Shown: positions 7,250 to 16,445 of the stretch, one piece after another
How positions within the stretch are numbered: the first letter of the stretch is position 1
Layout: each line of letters starts with the position of its first letter
Source of the DNA: Sphaerisporangium sp040683095
Lineage (GTDB): Bacteria; Actinomycetota; Actinomycetes; Streptosporangiales; Streptosporangiaceae
Reading direction: 5' to 3'
DNA: 64,000 bases
Assembly (NCBI RefSeq): GCF_040683095.1
Contig: NZ_JBFBCI010000001.1
Span: 475,358 to 539,357 of the forward strand
Program-made: the position numbers and the translations under genes
The notes under the pieces: generated by a model
Seen by the model: only the letters and a program-made list of their open reading frames with translations
Told to the model about the DNA's origin: nothing
Database searches by the model: none

Positions 7250-9510
7250 CCTCGCCGTTCCCCGCCTCGACGATCCTCGGCTACCCGAGGATCGGGCCGG
7301 ACCGGGAGCTGAAACGGGCGCTGGAGCGGTATTGGGACGGCGGCTCGACCGCCGACGACCTGCTGGCGGCCGGCGCGCGCATCCGGGAGCGGACCTGGCG
7401 CCGCCTGGACGCCCTGGGCCTCGCCGCGTCGCCGTCCAACACGTTCTCGTACTACGACCAGGTGCTCGACACGGCGGTGACGCTGGGCGCGGTTCCCGGG
7501 CGGTATCGCGGCGCGTCGGCGCTGGACACGTACTTCGCGATGGCGCGCGGCACCCGCGACGTGCCCCCTCTGCGGATGACCAAGTGGTTCGACACGAACT
7601 ATCACTACATCGTCCCGGAAATCGGGCCGGACACCGTCTTCACCCTGGATCCGGGCAAGCCCGTCGCGGAGCTGCGCGAGGCGCGGGCGCTCGGGTTCGA
7701 GACGCGGCCCGTGCTGGTCGGCCCGGTGACCTTCCTGCTGCTGTCCCAGCCTGCCCCGGGCTCCCCGGAACGGTTCGCCCCGCTGGACCGGCTGGACGAC
7801 GTGCTGGACGTCTACGAGCGGCTGCTCGCCGCGCTCGCCGCCGAGGGCGCCGCCTGGGTGCAGCTCGACGAGCCCGCCCTGGTCGCCGACCGCACCGGCG
7901 CGGAGCTCGACGCCGTCCGGCGGGCGTACGAGCGGCTGGGCTCGCGCGCGGACCGGCCGGGGCTGTTCGTCGCCTCGTACTTCGGCGACCTCGGGGAGGC
8001 GCTGCCGGCCCTCGCGGGCACGCCGGTCGAGGCCGTCGGCGTGGACCTCGTGCGCGGCCGCACGCCCGTCGAGGCCCTCGGGGACGCCCTGGCGGGCAAG
8101 ACCGTCGTCGCCGGGGTGGTGTCCGGGCGCGACGTCTGGCGCGCCGACCGCGACCGCGCCCTCGGCAGGCTGCGCGCCCTGCGCGAGCGCGTGGAGCGGG
8201 TCGTCGTCGCCACCTCGTGCTCACTGCAGCACGTCCCGCACAGCCTGGAGCGCGAGACCGGCCTGGACCCCGCGCTGGTGGCGCGCCTGGCGTTCGCCGA
8301 CGAGAAGGTCACCGAGGTCGTCGAGCTGGCTGCCCTGCTCGCCACGGCCCCGCCCACCGTCCGGAGCGAGACCACCAAGACCGGCGAGACCGTCGAAAGC
8401 GGGAAGGCGCAGGCCCCGCCCATCTGGGAGAGCCGCTCGCCGTACGCGGTGCGCGCCGCCGCGCAGGCGGAGCACCTGGGACTGCCCCCGCTCCCGGTCA
8501 CCACGATCGGCTCGTTCCCGCAGACCGGCGAACTGCGCGCCGCCCGTGCGGCACTCGCGGCGGGCGAACTGGGCGAGGCGGCCTACGAGGAGCGCGTCCG
8601 CGCCGAGATCGAGCGGGCCGTCCGCGTCCAGGAGCGCCTCGGCCTGGACGTGCTCGTGCACGGCGAGCCGGAGCGCAACGACATGGTGCAGTACTTCGCC
8701 GAGCACCTCGACGGCTTCGCCGTGACCCGCCATGGCTGGGTGCAGTCGTACGGCTCGCGCTGCACGCGCCCGCCCATCCTGCACGGCGACGTCGGCAGGC
8801 CCGCGCCGATCACCGTGCGCTGGGCCGAGTACGCGCGGTCGCTGACCGGCAGGCCGGTGAAGGGCATGCTCACGGGCCCGGTGACCATCGTCGCGTGGTC
8901 GTTCGTCCGGGACGACCTGCCGCTGCGCGAGGTGGTGTTCCAGGTGGCCGACGCGGTGCGGGCCGAGGTGGCCGACCTGGAGGCCGCGGGCATCTCGATC
9001 GTGCAGGTCGACGAGCCGGCGCTGCGCGAGCTGATGCCGCTGCGGCGGGCCGAGCAGGGCGCGTACCTGCACTGGGCCGTGGCCGCGTACCGCAGGGCGA
9101 CCTCGGGGGCGGCAGACCGCACGCAGATCCATACCCACCTGTGCTACTCGGACGCCGATCAGATCCTGACAGCGATCGACGCGCTGGACGCGGACGTCAC
9201 CAGCGTCGAGTCGGCCCGGTCGCGCGGGCGCATCCTCGGCGAGCTCGTGGTGCGCGAGTTCGCCCGGGGCCTCGGGCCGGGCGTGTACGACATCCACTCA
9301 CCGCGCGTGCCCGGGCTGGAGGAGGTCGGCGGCCTTCTGGACGCGGTGCTCCGCGTCCTGCCCGCCGAGCGGGTCTGGGTCAACCCGGACTGCGGCCTGA
9401 AGACCCGTACCTACGAGCAGGTGGAGGCGGCGCTGGCCAATGTGGTGGCCGGCGCGCGCCGTGTGCGCGGGACGCTTGCTCAGTCCTCTTCCTCGTCGTC
9501 GCCGGTGTAG
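7234..9510 (+). CDS. metE: cobalamin-independent methionine synthase
   Basis: Cytosolic 5-methyltetrahydropteroyltriglutamate-homocysteine methyltransferase, 758 residues. It makes methionine without vitamin B12. The N-terminal barrel begins LGYPRIGPDRELKRALE and the C-terminal catalytic barrel holds the zinc ligands H635, C637 (HTHLCYSD), E659 (VESARS) and C720 (NPDCGLK). These have the same spacing as in the E. coli enzyme. GAAGGAG precedes the ATG. The end is odd: after the usual ARRVRGTLA the frame runs into a low-complexity SSSSSS tail because the last 31 bp also encode the acidic tail of a convergent gene. It is divergent from a LysR gene. No cobalamin riboswitch is visible upstream. 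Confidence 0.97.
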   Translation: MPAVHTSPFPASTILGYPRIGPDRELKRALERYWDGGSTADDLLAAGARIRERTWRRLDALGLAASPSNTFSYYDQVLDTAVTLGAVPGRYRGASALDTYFAMARGTRDVPPLRMTKWFDTNYHYIVPEIGPDTVFTLDPGKPVAELREARALGFETRPVLVGPVTFLLLSQPAPGSPERFAPLDRLDDVLDVYERLLAALAAEGAAWVQLDEPALVADRTGAELDAVRRAYERLGSRADRPGLFVASYFGDLGEALPALAGTPVEAVGVDLVRGRTPVEALGDALAGKTVVAGVVSGRDVWRADRDRALGRLRALRERVERVVVATSCSLQHVPHSLERETGLDPALVARLAFADEKVTEVVELAALLATAPPTVRSETTKTGETVESGKAQAPPIWESRSPYAVRAAAQAEHLGLPPLPVTTIGSFPQTGELRAARAALAAGELGEAAYEERVRAEIERAVRVQERLGLDVLVHGEPERNDMVQYFAEHLDGFAVTRHGWVQSYGSRCTRPPILHGDVGRPAPITVRWAEYARSLTGRPVKGMLTGPVTIVAWSFVRDDLPLREVVFQVADAVRAEVADLEAAGISIVQVDEPALRELMPLRRAEQGAYLHWAVAAYRRATSGAADRTQIHTHLCYSDADQILTAIDALDADVTSVESARSRGRILGELVVREFARGLGPGVYDIHSPRVPGLEEVGGLLDAVLRVLPAERVWVNPDCGLKTRTYEQVEAALANVVAGARRVRGTLAQSSSSSSPV

Positions 9511-9737
9511 GCCTCGAACAGCTCGCGGCGCAGCAGGTCGGTGCGGACCATCAGCGCGCCGAGCAGCTCCTCGTCGTTCAGCCCGTCCGTGCGCCGGAAC
9601 GCCCACGACGAGCGGCCCTCGTCGTCGAAGCACTTGACCAGGATGATCGCGCCCAGGGCCGTCCAGCCCTCGGGGAGCGGCGAGACGGTGAGCCCCGACA
9701 AGGCCTCGCCCACCGAGACGTAGTCATCGTCTTCCAC
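9480..9737 (-). CDS. small acidic protein of unknown function
   Basis: 85 residues from a GTG at 9737 preceded by GGGAG; a longer frame to 9776 lacks a ribosome site. Sequence features are an acidic start (VEDDDYVSVGEAL), a central GWTALGAIILVKCFDDEGRSSWAFRRTDGL and an acidic tail (GDDEEED). The pattern GRSSWAFR plus LLGALMVRTDLLR suggests a compact soluble protein. I do not recognise a family. It converges on metE and overlaps its last 31 bp, so the acidic tail and the MetE serine tail are read from the same bases on opposite strands. Confidence 0.65.
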   Translation of the reverse strand: MEDDDYVSVGEALSGLTVSPLPEGWTALGAIILVKCFDDEGRSSWAFRRTDGLNDEELLGALMVRTDLLRRELFEAYTGDDEEED

Positions 9738-9990
9738 TGTCGCTACTCCCAAGCACTCCGCAGGTAGGGCACCCACTTTATGGTCCTGCGCGGGGCCGCG
9801 GCGCCCGCGGCCCCGTATCCGCCGCCGGGGCCGCGGCTAGGATCGGTCCATGACCCCGGACGCCTTAGACGGGCCCGGCGCCCCGTCCGCGGCGAGGGTC
9901 CGTCACGCGCCGCCATGGCCACGGCGGATATCCAGATGCGGGAAGCGTCCCCGCTGGATACCTTCTGCGGGAAGGCTGGGAGGGAACGTC

Positions 9991-11601
9991 GTGGGCCATG
10001 TCGAGGTAGGTCGTCTGACCTATGTGCTGCCCGATGGGCGTCCGCTGCTCAACGAGGTGTCCTTCCGCGTCGGTGAGGGACTGAAGGCCGCGCTGGTCGG
10101 GCCGAACGGCGCGGGCAAGACCACGCTGATGCGGCTGATCGCGGGCGACGTCAAGCCCGTCGAGGGCAGCGTGGTCTCCTCCGGCGGGCTCGGGGTGATG
10201 CGCCAGTTCATCGGCAGCATCCGCGACGGCCGCACGGTGCATGAGCTGCTGCTGTCGGTGGCCCCGGACCGCGTCCGCGAGGCCGCGCGCAGGCTCGACG
10301 AGAGCGAACTCGCGATGATGGAGCGCGAGGACGAGAAGACGCAGATGCGCTACGCGCAGGCCATCACCGACTACACCGACGCCGGCGGCTACGAGATCGA
10401 GGTGCTCTGGGACACCTGCACGATGGCCGCGCTCGGCGCCCCGTACGACCGGGTCAAGTACCGCGAGGTCAACACGTTGTCGGGTGGCGAGCAGAAGCGG
10501 CTGGTGCTGGAGGCGCTGCTGCGCGGCCCCGACCAGACGCTGCTCCTCGACGAGCCGGACAACTACCTCGACGTCCCCGGCAAGCTGTGGCTGGAACAGG
10601 CGCTCAGGGAGACGCCGAAGACCGTCCTGCTCGTCTCGCACGACCGGCAGCTCCTCGCCAACGCCGCCGACCGCATCGTCACGGTCGAGTCCGGCAACGT
10701 CTGGGTGCACGGCGGCGGCTTCGCGACGTACGCGGAGGCGCGCCGCGACCGCAACGCCCGCCTGGACGAGCTGCGCCGCCGCTGGGACGAGGAGCACGAC
10801 AAGATCAAACGCCTGGTCGTGATGCTCAAGCAGAAAGCCAAGTACAACGACGGCATGGCCGCGGCCTACCACGCCGCCCAGACGCGCCTGCGCCGGTTCG
10901 AGGAGGCCGGGCCGCCCGAGGAGGCGCCGAAGGACCAGTCCATCTCGATGCGCCTGCGTGGCGGCCGTACGGGCAAGCGGGCCGTGATCTGCGAGAACCT
11001 CGAGCTCACGGGCCTGATGAAGCCGTTCGACCTGGAGGTCTGGTACGGCGAGCGGGTGGCGGTCCTGGGCTCGAACGGCTCGGGCAAGTCCCACTTCCTG
11101 CGGTTGATCGCGGGCGAGGACGTCCGGCACACGGGCGTGGCGCGGCTCGGCGCCCGGGTCGTTCCGGGACACTTCGCGCAGACCCACGCCCGGCCGGAGC
11201 TCCAGGGCCGGACGCCCTGCCAGATCGTCATGACCGAGCACGCCCGGCTGAAGAACGAGGCGATGAAGGCGCTGGCGCGCTACGAGCTGGCGGGCACCAT
11301 CGCCGAGCAGCGGTTCGAGACGCTGTCCGGCGGTCAGCAGGCCCGGCTGCAGATCCTGCTGCTGGAGCTGTCGGGCGCGACGCTGCTGCTGCTCGACGAG
11401 CCGACCGACAACCTTGACCTGGCCAGCGCCGAGGCGTTGCAGGACGGCCTGAACCAGTTCGACGGGACGGTGGTCGCGGTCACCCACGACCGCTGGTTCG
11501 CCGCAGACTTCGACCGGTATCTGGTGTTCGGCGCCGATGGCCGCGTGTACGAGCCGTCGGAGCCGGTCTGGGACGAGGCAAGGGTGGCGCGCGAACGCTG
11601 A
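9991..11601 (+). CDS. ABC-F subfamily ATPase
   Basis: 536 residues with two ABC domains and no membrane segment, the mark of ABC-F proteins, which act on ribosomes. Domain 1: Walker A GPNGAGKTT, signature LSGGEQKRL, Walker B LLLDEPDNYLD. A charged, helical linker (RRRWDEEHDKIKRLVVMLKQKAKYN) fits the interdomain arm. Domain 2: GSNGSGKSH, LSGGQQARL, LLLDEPTDNLD. GTG at 9991 is chosen because GGGAGGG lies 6 nt upstream, although the frame is open back to 9850. ABC-F members include translation factors and antibiotic-resistance proteins. The sequence alone does not decide between them. Confidence 0.88.
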   Translation: MGHVEVGRLTYVLPDGRPLLNEVSFRVGEGLKAALVGPNGAGKTTLMRLIAGDVKPVEGSVVSSGGLGVMRQFIGSIRDGRTVHELLLSVAPDRVREAARRLDESELAMMEREDEKTQMRYAQAITDYTDAGGYEIEVLWDTCTMAALGAPYDRVKYREVNTLSGGEQKRLVLEALLRGPDQTLLLDEPDNYLDVPGKLWLEQALRETPKTVLLVSHDRQLLANAADRIVTVESGNVWVHGGGFATYAEARRDRNARLDELRRRWDEEHDKIKRLVVMLKQKAKYNDGMAAAYHAAQTRLRRFEEAGPPEEAPKDQSISMRLRGGRTGKRAVICENLELTGLMKPFDLEVWYGERVAVLGSNGSGKSHFLRLIAGEDVRHTGVARLGARVVPGHFAQTHARPELQGRTPCQIVMTEHARLKNEAMKALARYELAGTIAEQRFETLSGGQQARLQILLLELSGATLLLLDEPTDNLDLASAEALQDGLNQFDGTVVAVTHDRWFAADFDRYLVFGADGRVYEPSEPVWDEARVARER

Positions 11602-11706
11602 GATCGGTGCGCGCAGGCGCGGCGCGGGTGTGCCGCAGTTAAAGACTTCGTACGGGTTGCGCGTGTCGGAGGAATCACCCCCGACTAACCGGGCTATGAC
11701 GGTCTT

Positions 11707-12528
11707 GTGACCCAGCGTAGTCGAAACACGACAGCACTAGGACTCGCTCTCGGGGTGGTGGCGGCGGCCTCGCTCGCCGGGTGCGGCGGCGACGAGCCGC
11801 GGCGCGAGCAGGCGCTCAAGCCGCTCGTGATGAAGGAGCAGACCTCGTCGGTCGCCCAGGGGGCCGGCGGCTACGTGGTGACCTGGGCTGGTGTGATCAC
11901 CAACCCGAACCGGTGGCACTTCGGCGAGAACGTCGCCGCCACCGTGGTCGGCAAGGACGCCTCCGGCAAGGAGGTGGTGCGCATGGAGCAGCCCCTCGAC
12001 GCCGTGCCTCCGGCCGGGTCGCTCAAGTTCACCGGCCAGGCCACGGCCTCGGCCGCGCCGGTCGACGTCAAGGTGACCTTCCGGCCCGCCCGCTGGCGGC
12101 AGGCGGGGCGGATCCCGTCGGCGTTCGTGCCGTTCCCGATCACGGCGCCCATCACCGAGAAGCTCGGCAACGGCTCGTACCTCGTGACCGGCGCGGTCGG
12201 CAACCCGTACCAGAAGGCGGCGACCAGCCTCGTGATCACCGCGCTGCTGCGCGACAAGGACGGCAAGCTGATCGGCGGCGCCAGCACGTACGTGGACGAC
12301 GTGCGCGCCGGCTCGCCGCGCCGGTTCGTGCTCACCGTGGACAGCTTGAGCAGTGCCGGCCCGGTGGCGCGCACGGACATCGCCGCGCGCACCTGGGGGT
12401 CGAGCGCGCGGCCGTACGAGGAGCTGGCCATGAGCGGGGCGATGCCGCCGAGTACGGACAAGCCGAAGACCCCACCGTTCGCCCGAGACCGCGGGTATCA
12501 AGCGATGCCCGTCGACAGCCGGCCGTGA
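11707..12528 (+). CDS. putative lipoprotein
   Basis: 273 residues. A type II signal (GLALGVVAAASLAGC) puts the lipidated cysteine at residue 26, so the protein is anchored outside the membrane. The mature part looks like two successive beta-sandwich units, each with the pattern of an extracytoplasmic FxLYD-type domain (VTWAGVITNPNRWHFGENV; GSYLVTGAVGNPYQKAATSLV). The C-terminal 40 residues are Pro/Ser-rich. The GTG start lacks a Shine-Dalgarno sequence. TATGAC ends 7 nt before it, so it may be leaderless. The role is unknown. The next gene starts 98 bp downstream. Confidence 0.75.
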   Translation: MTQRSRNTTALGLALGVVAAASLAGCGGDEPRREQALKPLVMKEQTSSVAQGAGGYVVTWAGVITNPNRWHFGENVAATVVGKDASGKEVVRMEQPLDAVPPAGSLKFTGQATASAAPVDVKVTFRPARWRQAGRIPSAFVPFPITAPITEKLGNGSYLVTGAVGNPYQKAATSLVITALLRDKDGKLIGGASTYVDDVRAGSPRRFVLTVDSLSSAGPVARTDIAARTWGSSARPYEELAMSGAMPPSTDKPKTPPFARDRGYQAMPVDSRP

Positions 12529-12614
12529 GCGCCGGGCTGTCCGCGTCCGCATCCGGACCCGCCCCCGAGGGCGACCGGCCAGCCCCGCTATGGATCTTGA
12601 AATCGCCTGCGGGT

Positions 12615-12620
12615 TACGGT
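12615..12620 (+). promoter_or_regulatory. -10 box of a leaderless gene
   Basis: TACGGT ends 6 nt before the ATG at 12627, and no Shine-Dalgarno sequence is present. This is the TANNNT spacing expected when transcription begins at the start codon. Confidence 0.5.
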
Positions 12621-12626
12621 ACTTAC

Positions 12627-13733
12627 ATGACTTCCCCCCGGATAGTCCTCTTCGGTGCCACCGGCTTCACGGGCCGGCTCACCGCCGAAGCGCTCCTCGC
12701 CCGCGGCGCCCGTCCGGTGCTGGCGGGACGCGACCCGGCCCGGCTGGAGGCGCTCGCCTCGTCCCTGCCGGTGGAGCTGCCGACGGCCGTCGCCGACGTC
12801 GGGCGTCCCGCGACGATCCGGCGCATCGTCGAGCCGGGCGGCGTGCTGATCTCCACGGTGGGCCCGTTCGCGCGGTGGGGGGAGCCCGCCGTCGAGGCGG
12901 CGATCGAGGCAGGGGGGGTCTACCTCGACTCCACGGGCGAGCCGGCGTTCATCCGGCGCATCTTCCAGCGGTACGGCCCGGCGGCGGCCGCCTCGGGGGC
13001 GACGCTGCTCACCGCCTTCGGACACGACTACGCGCCGGGGAATCTGGCGGCGGAACTGGCGCTGCGCAAGGCCGGGCCCGCGGCGGTGCGCGTGGACGTC
13101 GGGTATTTCACGCAGGGCGACATGCTCCGGCGCGCGAGCGCGGGCACACGGGCGTCCGCGCTGGGAATGGTGCTGGAGCCGATGTACGGCTTTCGCGAAG
13201 GCCGCATTCTTCGCGAACACGGGCGTACACGGATTTTCTCCGTGAACGGCCGACGCAGGCACGCGCTCTCCGTGGGAGCCTCGGAACATTTCGCGCTGCC
13301 GAGAACGCACGTCGGCCTGCGCGAGGTGAACGTCTACCTGGGCTGGTTCGGCGGGCTCACCAAGGCCGCCGCGGCGCTGGCCAGGGCCACGCCCTTCATC
13401 GCGGCGATCCCGGGCGCCAAGCGCGTCACCGAGGCCATCGCCGACCGCGTGATCCACACGGCGGGCCGGGACGCGTCCCCGGGGGAGTCCGGCGAGGAGA
13501 TCGCCACGCAGGTCGTCGCGGAGGCGTTCGACCGCGACGGCGAGCGGCTCGCCTCCATCGAGCTGCACGGCGGCGACCCGTACGACTTCACCGCGCGCCT
13601 GCTGGCGTGGGGCGCGATCACGGCCGGCACCGACGGGGTGGACGCGCAGGGGGCCGTGGGGCCGGTGGAGGCGTTCGGCCTCGAATCCCTGGTGCGGGGC
13701 TGCGACCAGGCCGGGCTGCACGCCATCGCCTGA
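12627..13733 (+). CDS. saccharopine dehydrogenase-like NAD(P)-binding protein
   Basis: 368 residues. It opens with a Rossmann dinucleotide motif (VLFGATGFTGRLTAEALLARG, with G10, G13 and G16), then VLAGRDPARLEALA and a segment LISTVGPFARWGEPAVEAAIEAGGVYLDSTGEP typical of the trans-acting enoyl reductase / saccharopine-dehydrogenase-like family. Mycobacterial relatives act in lipid metabolism, but the substrate here is unknown. There is no signal peptide. It is probably transcribed from its own leaderless promoter (TACGGT at 12615). Confidence 0.85.
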   Translation: MTSPRIVLFGATGFTGRLTAEALLARGARPVLAGRDPARLEALASSLPVELPTAVADVGRPATIRRIVEPGGVLISTVGPFARWGEPAVEAAIEAGGVYLDSTGEPAFIRRIFQRYGPAAAASGATLLTAFGHDYAPGNLAAELALRKAGPAAVRVDVGYFTQGDMLRRASAGTRASALGMVLEPMYGFREGRILREHGRTRIFSVNGRRRHALSVGASEHFALPRTHVGLREVNVYLGWFGGLTKAAAALARATPFIAAIPGAKRVTEAIADRVIHTAGRDASPGESGEEIATQVVAEAFDRDGERLASIELHGGDPYDFTARLLAWGAITAGTDGVDAQGAVGPVEAFGLESLVRGCDQAGLHAIA

Positions 13734-14147
13734 TGGGAGTTACCGGGTCGGCTGGTTGGGCAGACTCGGTGCCTGACCCCTGCCCCGTTCGCCGGGGCGC
13801 TTCCCGTGAGTGACCGTCCGGGAAGGCCGGCGTGGGTGACGGCGCCCGTGCCGGAGGCCGCGTATTGTCAAGCCCGGCAGGTGTGAATGAAATTCATATA
13901 TTAACCGGGATCGCGGTGAAGGGTTGTCCCGGAGTTCTCATGTAGGCCGCCGCGGGGAAAGCGGGCCGGCTCCCACCTGTGCGTCCGCTCGGATCTGCTA
14001 TCTAGTGATATGTCGAATTTGATGGCCATATGCCGCGCGCAGTACCGCAAACAATCTTGCCAGCGTTCATTACGGTATTAATACAAGGCCGGTCATTGTC
14101 CGGGAAACGGTGGAGCAACCAGTTACGAAGCCTTTACTGTCGGTTAC
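13734..14147. other. intergenic, AT-rich for this genome
   Basis: 414 bp without a supported gene. It holds unusually AT-rich patches: TGAATGAAATTCA near 13888 and GGTATTAATA near 14075. Such patches are typical binding targets of Lsr2-type xenogeneic silencers. It presumably contains the promoter of the sigma-factor fusion gene. Confidence 0.5.
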
Positions 14148-15722
14148 ATGAACCACAGCGTCCTGGTCGAGGCACTCCGCGCCCGCGATCCTGGTGCCCT
14201 CGCTGCCCTCTACGACGACTACGCCGGAGGTCTGTACGCGTACGCCTCGCTCTTGCTCGGCAGCCCCGACGGCGCGCAGGTCGCGCTGCGCGACACCCTG
14301 ATCGCGGCCGAGGCGCACATCGAGACACTGGCCGATCCTGAGCGGTTGCGCGCCTGGCTCTACGCCCTGGCCCGCGGGGAGGCCCTGCGCCGGCGCTCGG
14401 TGCCCCCGGCCGCCGAGGACGACCCGGACCCCGCACCCGAAGACGACTCCGACGGCGACCTGCGGCGCGTGGCCGTCAACGCCGTCGCCGCGCTGCCGGA
14501 CGACGAGCGCGAGGTCCTGGAGCTCCTGACGCGCCACGGCATCCCCGAGGAGGAGCTCCCTTTCGTGCTCGGCACCACGCCCGGCCACGCCGAGGAGCTC
14601 CACGAGGCCGCACGCGCCCGCCTTCAGGACCTCGTCGCCACCGAGATCCTGGCCCGCGACACCGCGCAGGAGTGCCCGGACAGACGGGACATCCTCGCCG
14701 GGTTCGGCGACGTCCTGGACGACGAGACCCGTGAGCGGCTGATCGAGCACGCCGGTCACTGCCCGATCTGCGGCCCCTACCGCGAGCGCCAGGTGTCGGC
14801 GGCCAAGGTCTTCGACCAGCTTCCCCGGCCCGCGCTGCCCCAGACCCTCCGCGTCCGGGTGATGAGCTGCTTCATCGACCCCGAGCTGGTCCCGTACCGC
14901 CAGTTCGTCGCGCGGCGCACCGGGCTGCTCGGCGCCGACGGCTTTCCCTTACAGGACGTCAAAGGGCCTCGGTGGCGGCCTCAGGTTCTTGCGGGCGGTG
15001 TGGCGGCGGTCGCGATGGCCCTCGCCGCCGTAGTGCTGGCCGGCGCGCTGAACGGCCGGGAGGACCGGCTGACCCAGACCGTCTTCGGCGCGTTCCCGCC
15101 GTCCGCCTCCCCGCCCGGCGTCTCCGCCCCCTCCGGTACGGTCACGAGACACCCGGGCCCGGCGACGTCCTCGCCTGCGGGGCGGATGGCCGAGCAGGAC
15201 GCGCGGAGCGGCGCGGTCCTCCCCGGGGCCCCGCTGCCGGCGGGCGCGATCCGGCCGGACGGGTCCTCGCGCCCCGCGGGCGGCGTGCCGCCGCGTCCGG
15301 CGCCCGCCCCGCCGTCCACGCCCTCTCCTCGGCCGTCGGAGTCCGCGATCCCCTTCCCGCCCCCGCCGCCCACCGCGCCCCCGTCACAGCCGCCCTCGCG
15401 GCCGCCCGCGCCCACCGCCGTCCCTCCCTCGGTGGGCGCTCCGGAGCCGCCCGTGCGCGGCCCGCACCACCATCCGTCCCCGACGGCGAGCCACCAGCAC
15501 AAGCCCTGCCGGACGGCCACCCCGCCCGCATCCCCCGCCCCGTCACCGGCGAACCCGCCCGCCGCGCCGTCCGTCCCACCGTCCGCGCCCCCGCAGCCCC
15601 CGCAGCCGCCGTCGGAGCCGCCGTCTGAGCCGGGCAGGGCGCGGGTTCCGTGGCACGAGGGCCACGGTCACGGGGGCCACTGGGGACGCGAGGGGTACCC
15701 GCGGACGAGAGCCGACCGGTAG
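14148..15722 (+). CDS. ECF-like sigma factor fused to zinc-finger anti-sigma-like, membrane and proline-rich domains
   Basis: 524 residues. Residues 1-80 resemble sigma-70 region 2 (DPGALAALYDDYAGGLYAYA). Residues 105-165 resemble region 4 (VNAVAALPDDEREVLELLTRHG, then LGTTPGHAEELHEAARARL). H201-x3-C205-x2-C208 is the H-x3-C-x2-C pattern of zinc-binding anti-sigma domains. A single membrane helix follows (about 279-301, VLAGGVAAVAMALAAVVLAG). The last 220 residues are Pro/Ser/Ala-rich with a His/Gly-rich end, presumably outside the cell. Sigma and anti-sigma functions therefore seem built into one membrane-tethered chain. Membrane-linked ECF fusions are known in actinobacteria. The signal sensed and the promoters used are unknown. 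Confidence 0.8.
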   Translation: MNHSVLVEALRARDPGALAALYDDYAGGLYAYASLLLGSPDGAQVALRDTLIAAEAHIETLADPERLRAWLYALARGEALRRRSVPPAAEDDPDPAPEDDSDGDLRRVAVNAVAALPDDEREVLELLTRHGIPEEELPFVLGTTPGHAEELHEAARARLQDLVATEILARDTAQECPDRRDILAGFGDVLDDETRERLIEHAGHCPICGPYRERQVSAAKVFDQLPRPALPQTLRVRVMSCFIDPELVPYRQFVARRTGLLGADGFPLQDVKGPRWRPQVLAGGVAAVAMALAAVVLAGALNGREDRLTQTVFGAFPPSASPPGVSAPSGTVTRHPGPATSSPAGRMAEQDARSGAVLPGAPLPAGAIRPDGSSRPAGGVPPRPAPAPPSTPSPRPSESAIPFPPPPPTAPPSQPPSRPPAPTAVPPSVGAPEPPVRGPHHHPSPTASHQHKPCRTATPPASPAPSPANPPAAPSVPPSAPPQPPQPPSEPPSEPGRARVPWHEGHGHGGHWGREGYPRTRADR

Positions 15723-15737
15723 CAGGCCGGCGCCCCC

Positions 15738-16388
15738 GTGTTCACCGCCCGTGACGACGCCCACCTCGGCCGCCGCGTGTTCCCCGAGCCCGTGCCGCCC
15801 GAGTTGGCCGCTCTCGTGCCCCGCGTCCACCGGGCCGACTGGCCGGTCTGGCTGGACCCGGGCCCCCGCATGCTGCGCGACCTGCTGGAGCTGTGCCGCC
15901 TGCAGACCGCGCGCGGCCTCGCGATGCTGTCCTGGCTCGCCGCCGGCCGGGCCCCCGAGGACGTCGCCTGGCTGTGGCCGGGCCGCCGTCTGACCGGCCC
16001 GCGGCAGCGGCTCATGTACGACGCGGCGGGCGCGATCCCCGGGGCCGCGCTCGCGCTGGTCGTCGCCAACTGGACGTGGGTGCTCGACACGCGGTTCGCC
16101 GGCCAGGTGACGGCGCCGTACCTCGCGGGCACCGCGTACCCCGACGACGGGTACGCTGCGGCGCAGGCCACGATGACCCTGCTGCGCGTCTGGGACCGGC
16201 ACGCCGAGGCGCGCCCGGCCCTCGGCGCCGCGTGGGCGGCCAGCCGGACGATCGCCGACTGGTGCAAGGCGGGCGAGCTGTGCGCCGCGTACGGGCACGA
16301 GGTGCCGGTCTTCACCTATCCGCGCGGCCCGCTGCCCCCGGGCGCGGGGGTTCGCCCGTGGATATCCCGTCTGTTCCGCCTCGGCTGA
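15738..16388 (+). CDS. hypothetical protein
   Basis: 216 residues from a GTG 15 bp after the sigma-fusion stop codon, so probably co-transcribed. It is Trp-rich and mostly helical (LLELCRLQTARGLAMLSWLAAG, MYDAAGAIPGAALALVVANWTWVLDTRF) with no signal peptide. Codon bias matches its neighbours. I recognise no family. The ribosome site (GCAGGCCGG) is weak. Its position suggests it belongs to the sigma-factor locus, but no function can be read from it. Confidence 0.6.
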   Translation: MFTARDDAHLGRRVFPEPVPPELAALVPRVHRADWPVWLDPGPRMLRDLLELCRLQTARGLAMLSWLAAGRAPEDVAWLWPGRRLTGPRQRLMYDAAGAIPGAALALVVANWTWVLDTRFAGQVTAPYLAGTAYPDDGYAAAQATMTLLRVWDRHAEARPALGAAWAASRTIADWCKAGELCAAYGHEVPVFTYPRGPLPPGAGVRPWISRLFRLG

Positions 16389-16445
16389 TCACGGAAAGTG
16401 ACGGCGTGGGTGTGCGTCGTGCAGCCGCGGGGAAATCTGGAGGCT

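Noticed and set aside
7178..7312. Upstream GTG as the true metE start
   Set aside because: It is out of frame with metE by 56 nt; kept only as a possible upstream ORF.
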